From the NCBI GenBank assembly GCA_002751075.1, contig NAOQ01001033.1:1-10234 (forward strand): a stretch of DNA of 10,234 nucleotides. Reading direction: 5' to 3'. The notes beneath the pieces are model-generated. The model had not been told where the DNA came from. It was given only the letters and a program-made list of their open reading frames with translations, and searched no databases. The first letter of the stretch is position 1. The number at the start of each line of letters is the position of its first letter. Made by a program: the position numbers and the translations under genes. The stretch comes from Ichthyophonus hoferi. Lineage: Eukaryota; Opisthokonta; Ichthyosporea; Ichthyophonida; Ichthyophonidae. Shown here one piece after another: positions 5,508-10,234 of the stretch.

Positions 5508-8278
5508 CTGTAATATGATATCAAAATTTAAAATTTCAGAAAGCCCATTGCAATAGATTGAGGTATTCAATAGTGTTCACTTTCTAAAAAATCGAACAAC
5601 AGTGTACTAACATTAAATTGTAACAGAAGTTATAGTTTGCATAGTAATATAGCACCCCTTACCGATCGTGCGCACTGTGCCATAAGCACTATTGCACCTA
5701 AATGAACTAAAATTGGAATTTCTCCTTCAGTAATAGTTGAGTATAATGATAATAAACATGTAGAGCCCGAGCTTACTTTTGAGAATATACAGTAAATTAT
5801 ACTGGTTTAAATAGATTTTGAATAGAGATAATTGATTTATCAAGTAAAAATAAAAGCAAGATTGAAAGGTAATTGACCCTTAGCTTACTTGTGCAATTAG
5901 GTTTTTCTTGGTTATCGTTGCAAGTCAGACCCCTAACGTTTGGTTTGGACTCGGGCTCAAGCGGCTCGCAGGTTTCTGGGTATGAATGATGGATTGAAAA
6001 AGCTATGGTTAGAGTAGCAAAATTAAATAAATCGACGGAAAAACACAACTTCAACATCCAATTTTATTTTACCACTAAATATTCAAAAGGTTATTTTTGA
6101 GAAAGTGTTTTAAAAAACATCTCTACATATTGGCAATAGGTGCTAATAGACTTTGCTGAATATGGAGTCAGACAAAGATATATTGGTTAACTTACCTGAA
6201 TCTTGGTGATCAATCCCAAACACCGTCACCTCAGCTAAAGTGAGAATTCCATTATCGGGGGCATCTAGTAGTTGAATCTTCATATATCTGCCAGTTGGTT
6301 TCTGAGGGCAGGCTATCCACAAGTCTTTCATGTTACCATTAGCTACCTTAGGGCCACAAGGTTCATCGTCTACAGTAACTTGAACGTTTCCAAGACGGAA
6401 GTACCACCCTGGACGATTCAGGATCTACGGAAGGAACCATTTTTTTTAAATAAATGTTAAAGATAGCTATATATACAACATTTGTTAAATAATTAGATGA
6501 TAGTCATTGTGAAAAGAAAAACTCTATTAATTTCAATGGAGGTCACGGAAACATAAGTGAGTTAAAGCACTTTAGCACGTGTATGTCAATCATTACTAAT
6601 GTATGTAAGAGTTTATCTTAGTAGCACACCTTAACATAAGTGACGGTAACATTGCGTCCCAGGTCAATCGCCCACCATGGCTGGCTTGACATCCATGGCT
6701 CAGTGTGCGCCCATGTCTCTGGATTGCCATCAACAGCCAAATGACTACCCCAATCTGTGTACGTAGACGACTGAATTGTTCTGTCGCCCCTCACTGCATA
6801 ATAGGATCCTTAGTAAAGAAATAAAAGCACACCATTAGATCTAAAAACACCACCTCAATAAACCGTATTCAAGCAACTGGTTACAAAACCTTTAAGTTGA
6901 CCTATAGGAAAAATAGCTAAATTTGGCGCTATTTAATGCTACAATCTAAGGTTAGCTCCAGACTTGTAAATACTAAGGTCCTCTTTTAGACACCCAGCCA
7001 AAATCAATACTTACAATCAATTTGGACCGGCTCCTCTTCCAAGCGTTCTGCATCTAAAGATTACTTTGGTTAGAACACATATACAACAAAAGTAAAAGAG
7101 AATGCTATTACCAAGCAAAGAATATAAGCATATTATTTAACAATTGGTCATGAGTTTCCAGTTATCTTTGAGTAAGTTATATATAGAAAACAAAACTTTA
7201 CATACTGGCAAGATTTGCTAATAGATTTTGCTGTGTACGGAGTCAGACACGGATACATTGGTTAACTTACGCAAAGATCCAAACACCGTCACCTCAGCTA
7301 AAGTGAGAATTCCACTATCCGGGGCATCTATCAGTTGAATCTTCAAATGTCTGCCATATGGTTCTAAAGGACACTCTATCGGCACATACAGAAAGTCACC
7401 ATTTTGTACATCTGGGCCACACGGTTTACCGTCCACAGTAACGTGGATGTTTCCAAGACGAGCCCATAGATCTTTACGATTAACGATCTACGGAAGGAAT
7501 TATTGTTCAAAGAAAGTGTCAAATTCAGCTATCTATACCACAACATATGTTAAGTAACTAGATGAAGCCAACAAGTCTCTGCGGTGTGACCTTAGCCTTA
7601 ATGTGAAAGGAAAACACTTTAAATTTCAATCGAGGTCACGGGACAGATAAATGAATTAATGCAATTTAGCGCGTGTATGACAATCATTATTAATATATGT
7701 TGGAACTTATCTTAGTAACATACCTCAACGCCAGTGACGGTGAAATTGTCACCCATATCAACCGTCCACCATGGCTGGTTTGATTGGCCCACGCCAGTGT
7801 GCGCCCATGTGTCTACATTACCATCAATAGCCAAATGACTACCCCAATTTCCGTAGATAGAAGATTGTTCTGTTCTAAATCCAAGCACTGCATAATAGAA
7901 TACTTGGTTAAGAAACAAAAGAACACCCTTAGATACATCGAATTCTGTTATGCAATCAAGCTATGCACTGTGGTGGCTAAAGATTATTAAATTAAAACGA
8001 ACTAAAGGTTGAAAAAGAATCAATTATATGAAGATCTTCAAAGAAAAACGGCATACAAATTTTTTTGAAGAGAGTAACAGTGCCGAGTCGAACATTTCTA
8101 TGTCCATGGTATGTCCCACATCAAGATACCATGCAAATTAATACTTACAGGGAATTATTGGTGGCAGCCCCAGCAAAGGTGCTGCATTGGCCTCATTGTC
8201 TTGTTCCGGCGGCAAAACTGCTGCGTTGCCCATATGAGCAAGAAGCAGCAGTGCAATCGTAGGATTAAATTCTATCAT
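3303..8278 (-). CDS. Secreted lectin-metallopeptidase: signal peptide, two fucolectin-type F5/8C domains, TCAF/M60-like peptidase
   Basis: I built this from nine exons whose GT-AG borders and phases all agree: 8278-8149, 7887-7724, 7487-7271, 7053-7015, 6793-6630, 6424-6196, 5975-5889, 5706-5663 and 5507-3303. The total is 3279 nt, or 1092 residues plus a TAA stop. The domain order is signal peptide (1-20), lectin 1 (44-170), acidic linker, lectin 2 (184-309), Cys-containing linker (315-376), an amidotransferase-like TCAF N-terminal region (about 377-700), and an M60-like peptidase (about 705-1010) with a C-terminal tail. The protein is probably secreted: NxS/T sequons occur in both lectin domains (NFT, NVT), in the linker (NCT) and in the peptidase (NLT, NYT). 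Vertebrate TCAF1-3 share the C-terminal two thirds but lack this lectin front, and the TCAF1 I recall has a degenerate zinc site. The role, glycoprotein or mucin cleavage guided by glycan binding, is inferred from M60-like relatives. The least certain part is the junction between residues 344 and 372. A 1064-residue alternative skips the 44-nt exon and starts the last exon at 5467. Confidence 0.85.
5663..5706 (-). CDS. Exon 8: probable 44-nt microexon (35-nt variant possible)
   Basis: The acceptor TTCCAATTTTAG is followed by 44 nt and the donor CGATCG then GTAAGG. Phase 1 in and phase 0 out bridge exon 7 to the strongest acceptor of the last exon (5508). It codes about 14 residues: HLGAIVLMAQCARS preceded by a shared Ile codon. 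A second AG nine bases downstream would give a 35-nt version, also in frame. The exon is short and shows no family motif, so the evidence is phase and splice signals only. If it is not used, exon 7 could join directly to a weaker acceptor at 5468. Confidence 0.45.
5889..5975 (-). CDS. Exon 7: 87-nt Cys-containing linker
   Basis: A good pyrimidine-rich acceptor (TTCATACCCAG) and the donor CACAA then GTAAGC enclose 87 nt, phase 1 at both ends. It codes 29 residues: ETCEPLEPESKPNVRGLTCN, then DNQEKPNCT. It has three Cys and a Pro/Glu-rich stretch, like a flexible, disulfide-tied hinge. It lies between the last lectin motif (VFG) and the TCAF/M60 region. The first codon is shared with exon 6 (G|AA, Glu315). 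NCT is a possible N-glycosylation site. I recognise no named domain. Confidence 0.7.
6118..6845. repeat. Tandem segmental duplication, copy carrying lectin module 2
   Basis: This block aligns with 7198-7935 across exons, the internal intron and short stretches of the outer introns. Near the exon 6 end both copies share a run of 36 identical bases (6216-6251 and 7279-7314). The internal introns share recognisable sequence, such as ATTTCAATNGAGGTCACGG, and both exons A end near TTATCTTAGTA on the plus strand. The offset is 1094 bases at exon A and 1063-1075 at exon B, so small intron indels have built up. The module is bounded by phase-1 introns, the classic condition for duplication without frame damage. 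Confidence 0.85.
6196..6793 (-). CDS. Exons 5-6: lectin module 2 (fucolectin-type F5/8C domain)
   Basis: Exons 6793-6630 (164 nt) and 6424-6196 (229 nt) code residues 184-315 and have the same phases (1-0, 0-1) as module 1. Motifs are RTIQSS, GSHLAVDGN (199-207), ETWAHT, QPWWAIDLG, NRPGWYFRLGN (241-251), PCGP with a later ACP, TGRYMKIQL and LTLAEVTVFG. His213, Arg242 and Arg248 occupy the three fucose-contact positions. Exon 5 matches exon 2 in length and aligns without gaps. Exon 6 is 12 nt longer than exon 3, the extra length being at its 3' end (IDHQDS after VFG). The acceptors are CCTATTATGCAG and TTCCTTCCGTAG, and the donors are AAG then GTGTGC, and TTCAG then GTAAGT. The module arose by duplication of module 1 or the reverse, because introns and flanks match as well as exons. 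Confidence 0.85.
7015..7053 (-). CDS. Exon 4: 39-nt acidic linker microexon
   Basis: The acceptor AATCTTTAG and the donor ATTGATT then GTAAGT border exactly 39 nt, in phase 1 on both sides, so the exon can be kept or skipped without a frame change. It codes AERLEEEPVQID with shared codons at both ends (His171, Leu184). The peptide is short, acidic and free of Cys and Gly, as expected for a spacer between the two lectin domains. No stop arises in the joined frame. It is too short for any homology call, so the support comes from splice sites and phase. Confidence 0.65.
7198..7935. repeat. Tandem segmental duplication, copy carrying lectin module 1
   Basis: Partner of 6118-6845. Both left ends share TACATA/TACATATTGGCAA-like intron sequence, a version of GTCAGACA and TTGGTTAACTTAC. 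Both right ends share TGCATAATAG followed by AAGAAA and AAAAG before similarity fades near 7935. The 39-nt linker exon and its flanking introns (about 6846-7197) lie between the copies and are not duplicated. Confidence 0.85.
7271..7887 (-). CDS. Exons 2-3: lectin module 1 (fucolectin/tachylectin-4-type F5/8C domain)
   Basis: Two exons, 7887-7724 (164 nt, phase 1 to 0) and 7487-7271 (217 nt, phase 0 to 1), code residues 44-171. Family hallmarks in order are RTEQSS, GSHLAIDGN (60-67), DTWAHT (69-74), QPWWTVDMG (81-89), NRKD (101-104), RLGN (108-111), a Cys121/Cys137 pair, YGRHLKIQL and LTLAEVTVFG. In eel fucolectin (AAA) the fucose contacts are one His and two Arg. The corresponding residues here look to be His73, Arg102 and Arg108. 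The vicinal Cys pair that follows NRxD in AAA is absent (DLW here). The intron between the two exons is 236 nt. The donor after exon 3, TTTGC then GTAAGT, is consensus. The ligand is inferred from these motifs only. Confidence 0.85.
8149..8278 (-). CDS. Exon 1: start codon and signal peptide
   Basis: The exon opens with ATG after TCACA and ends at a consensus donor, CCCT then GTAAGT, in phase 1. It encodes 43 residues. The first 20 are a typical signal peptide: a short polar start (MIEFNPT), a hydrophobic core IALLLLAHM, then GNAA, with cleavage likely after Ala19 or Ala20. The remainder, VLPPEQDNEANAAPLLGLPP and so on, is a Pro/Ala/acidic spacer before lectin 1. I chose this start because it is the Met in front of the hydrophobic core and lies about 60 nt below a TATA box. 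The joined codon T|TG gives Leu44 and continues straight into lectin 1. Confidence 0.8.
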
Positions 8279-8336
8279 TGTGACTTAATGTTTAAAGTCT
8301 GTTACAATAATAAACGTTATGTCTGACAATGAGATG

Positions 8337-8342
8337 TTTATA
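8337..8342 (-). promoter_or_regulatory. Candidate TATA box of the lectin-peptidase gene
   Basis: On the minus strand the sequence reads CCCTTTATAAACATC. TATAAA lies 59 bases upstream of the ATG, which would place transcription start near 8310-8315 and leave a 5' UTR of about 35 nt with no upstream ATG. In an AT-rich region a TATAAA can occur by chance, so its position relative to the signal-peptide exon is the main support. A 5' UTR intron further upstream cannot be excluded. Confidence 0.4.
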
Positions 8343-9070
8343 AAGGGTTAAGACCGACATGGTGAATTCCCTCAAGGCCAGTAGTTGGCCCAATCCTACT
8401 ATACCAATGTGGGGAACTACGTTCGTTTAAATAACATCCTCGCACAACATAGTTTGGTCAAATGTTATCTGTTGTTTTATACACTGGGTGTCATTCTAGA
8501 GTCATTTCAGAATAATGTTAACAGGAAATGCCTGATTCAATTAGTTAGCTACAAGGCTACAACTAAGTAGTCACTACGTTAAGGCTCTTTTCATATTTCT
8601 ATTTCAAAACATTTATGTTCTGGATAAAATAATTCGTCTAGGCCAAGGTGCAGTCAAAACGAAAATGTTTAATTAATTGGATATTTCTTTATATAGTTAT
8701 AATTATTTAATATTATTGGCAATGATTATTGCATAGGTACCTATTTTAAAAGCATGGCTTCCTAAGTCTAATGTCCCTTTATTATGTTGCAACTCGATAT
8801 TGTTCTATCCATCTATTCGATGTAATATAATTACAGGTTTATTTGCTTTACACTCACCACGAAACCGTTTGAATGATTGATATCCTTAATTATTTTGAAA
8901 TTGATCGCAGACCACCTCCAATGCATGGGGACAAGGTAGGTACACTATATGCGTCATACATACATATACGATATACAAGTTTAAGTTATCATTGAATTCC
9001 TGTTAAATTATAAAAAAAAAACAGTACATTTCATAAATATATAGACAAACGATGTAATTTTATTACTATC

Positions 9071-9089
9071 AAAAAAAAAAAAAAAAAAA
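9071..9089. repeat. A homopolymer (19)
   Basis: Nineteen A in a row follow TTACTATC. Read from the minus strand it gives a poly-Phe frame. No retroposon body is recognisable beside it. Confidence 0.95.
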
Positions 9090-9176
9090 TCTTTTATTTT
9101 ATTCTTATAATATTGTACGTGATTCACAATATAAGTATTCTTAACAAGCTTGTCCTTTTTAATCATAGTTATATTA

Positions 9177-9247
9177 TAGCTACCTACCTTTCGGTACAGA
9201 TTTAAAAATAATAAAACCAGTTGGTACATTTTCGAGGTAGGTGACTA
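9177..9247. repeat. Imperfect inverted repeat
   Basis: TAGCTACCTACCTT at 9177-9190 faces GAGGTAGGTGACTA at 9234-9247; 12 of 14 positions pair. The 43-base spacer carries GGTACA twice in direct orientation. It could be a small hairpin or the ends of a tiny element; no further support. Confidence 0.4.
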
Positions 9248-9796
9248 TGGAATTTTTATTGATATCTCATATCCCAGCAGTGAATATAAAATACATAAAT
9301 ATTTAGATTATTTAAAATAAATTTCTCATAAGAGTATCCCCAAGTTCTGCCTTTTTAGGATTAAATGGGTGCAATACTTCCTTAAAAAAGCGTTAATTAA
9401 AGCAGAAATTATTAATATAGCAATTAAAATTTATCCTATGTTTAGACTACATGTCTATTGTCATAAAAGATATGATGTAATGTAATGACCTAAATCTCTT
9501 TGTTTAGGCTACGTAATAATAAAGTATGTTCTTATGCTACGAGTCAATAGAATTCCTTTCATTAATCAATTCTGATGCGCCCACGTGTGATAGCAAATCT
9601 ACCTTGGCTGGTTTAATTTCGCTAGATCATCTGGGAAAGCCGCTTAACACCAATCGATAACACTAATTATTTTGCAAAGTTAAGCTATATTAAGAAATAT
9701 CTAATCAATTAAATACTCCTATTTTATGTAACTCCCCGACCCGCATTGGCATCAAAAATATGAAAAGGAAATATGCAAAGAACTTCAACATGATAA

Positions 9797-10033
9797 CTAC
9801 TTGGTTTTTATTTTTAGTTCATTACATGAACTGGATATTTCCTGAGGACATTCAAAAATGAGTGTGGTTTGGCATCCAATGTAAAAACAAATGGGAGATA
9901 ATTTACCAAACTGTATGTTAAATGTTTCTTCTCGCTCTGGCTCGGGGTCTCGTCTTGACCTTAACGTAAGACATGGCTCTGGTTCTGCTGTAGGCTCAGG
10001 CAGCTGGTAGATGACATGATGTGCGGGTGTTAC
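9797..10033 (-). other. Unassigned open frame, possible exon of a gene to the right
   Basis: The frame is open for 78 codons between two stops on the minus strand and has no ATG, so it would have to be an internal or last exon. It includes YQLPEPTAEPEPCL, SRRDPEPEREE and then CFYIGCQTTL and FECPQ. Candidate acceptors are GTCATCTACCAG and CAAATAAAATAG. No good polyadenylation signal follows. The plus strand of the same DNA has a 38-codon frame with an ATG and SGSGS/GSGSAVGSGSW, which is simply the Pro/Glu repeat read backwards. Neither is recognised; low-complexity composition may explain both. Confidence 0.2.
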
Positions 10034-10172
10034 CTATTTTATTTGCACGTTTTCTTGGTGACACTTTAATGCTGGAAATATTGATAGTCCAAATGCGGAT
10101 TTAAAGACAGTGTGTAAGTGTAATAATTGGGTTTTCACATGTAGACGTGAGTGAATTGATGTAAGGCTGGGC

Positions 10173-10174
<2 letters not shown>

Positions 10175-10234
<60 letters not shown>
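10175..10234. repeat. T homopolymer (60) at the window edge
   Basis: Sixty T run to the last base. It may be the poly-A tail of an element on the minus strand lying to the right, or a homopolymer where assembly stopped. Nothing beyond it is visible. Confidence 0.95.

Larger units (their letters stand above)
8345..9796. other. Gene-free AT-rich upstream stretch
   Basis: No exon with paired splice sites or family motif was found. It contains a 19-base A run (9071-9089), a hairpin CTTATAATATTGT facing ACAATATAAG near 9104-9136, an inverted repeat at 9177-9247, and two short pieces at 9574-9617 that resemble lectin exon A. Proximal regulatory sequence for the minus-strand gene would lie in the first few hundred bases, but I recognise no specific site beyond the TATA box. 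Confidence 0.5.

Noticed and set aside
5508-5570. Start of the peptidase frame at a TTG near 5570
   Set aside because: TTG is not a usual animal start, a stop lies just upstream, and the exon is better opened by the acceptor at 5508 with the signal-peptide exon far upstream.
5751-5756. Plus-strand AATAAA inside an intron
   Set aside because: No plus-strand exon precedes it and it is on the wrong strand for the gene.
5797-6057. 86-codon minus-strand frame with its own Met
   Set aside because: It is intron sequence on both sides of the 87-nt exon read through; only 5975-5889 has splice borders and joins in frame.
7712-7918. Lectin frame extended with MFLNQVFYY at its front and CY at its end
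   Set aside because: The extra residues are intron; the acceptor TATTATGCAG and the donor GAG then GTATGT trim them, matching the other copy exactly (164 nt).
8065-8326. Plus-strand frames across exon 1
   Set aside because: The minus strand gives a signal peptide, a consensus donor and correct phase to lectin 1; the plus frames have none of this.
9008-9229. 73-codon minus-strand frame with poly-Phe
   Set aside because: Produced by the 19-base A run and AT-rich surroundings; no motif or splice sites.

Overview
The window looks like nuclear DNA of an invertebrate animal. Its one well-supported gene is cut by short introns (about 150-260 bp) with good GT-AG borders. The surroundings are AT-rich and hold simple repeats and a fold-back element. 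The encoded architecture, a secreted protein with fucolectin-type F5/8C lectin domains joined to an M60-like metallopeptidase of the TCAF type, is familiar from marine invertebrates. A mollusc or other lophotrochozoan is my guess, but the sequence alone does not fix the phylum.

Layout. 1-507 is a compound TATG/TGTA/TATC microsatellite. A strong 3' splice site at 609 may open the last exon of a plus-strand gene lying to the left, with a canonical AATAAA at 811. 841-1150 holds a MITE-like fold-back element. From there to about 3225 I see no recognisable gene. The minus-strand gene occupies 8278 down to 3303 and appears complete: a TATA box at 8342-8337, a signal-peptide exon, lectin module 1 (two exons), a 39-nt linker exon, lectin module 2 (two exons), a Cys-containing linker exon, a probable 44-nt microexon, and one large exon coding the whole TCAF/M60 region. 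The preferred model is 9 exons and 1092 residues. 8345-10174 is mostly non-coding, with one unassigned open frame near 9800-10030. The window ends in 60 T. Ending in a microsatellite on one side and a homopolymer on the other suggests an assembly contig that broke at simple repeats.

How the parts work together (inference from family knowledge). The signal peptide sends the protein out of the cell. The two lectin domains keep the His/Arg/Arg positions used for fucose in eel fucolectin and would hold the enzyme on fucosylated glycans. The M60 domain keeps an intact HEFGH plus a downstream Glu, so it should be a working zinc peptidase, and relatives of this fold cut mucin-like glycoproteins. The two lectin modules, including their internal introns, are a tandem DNA duplication of about 0.7 kb. 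Phase-1 introns on both sides of the module allow copying without breaking the frame.
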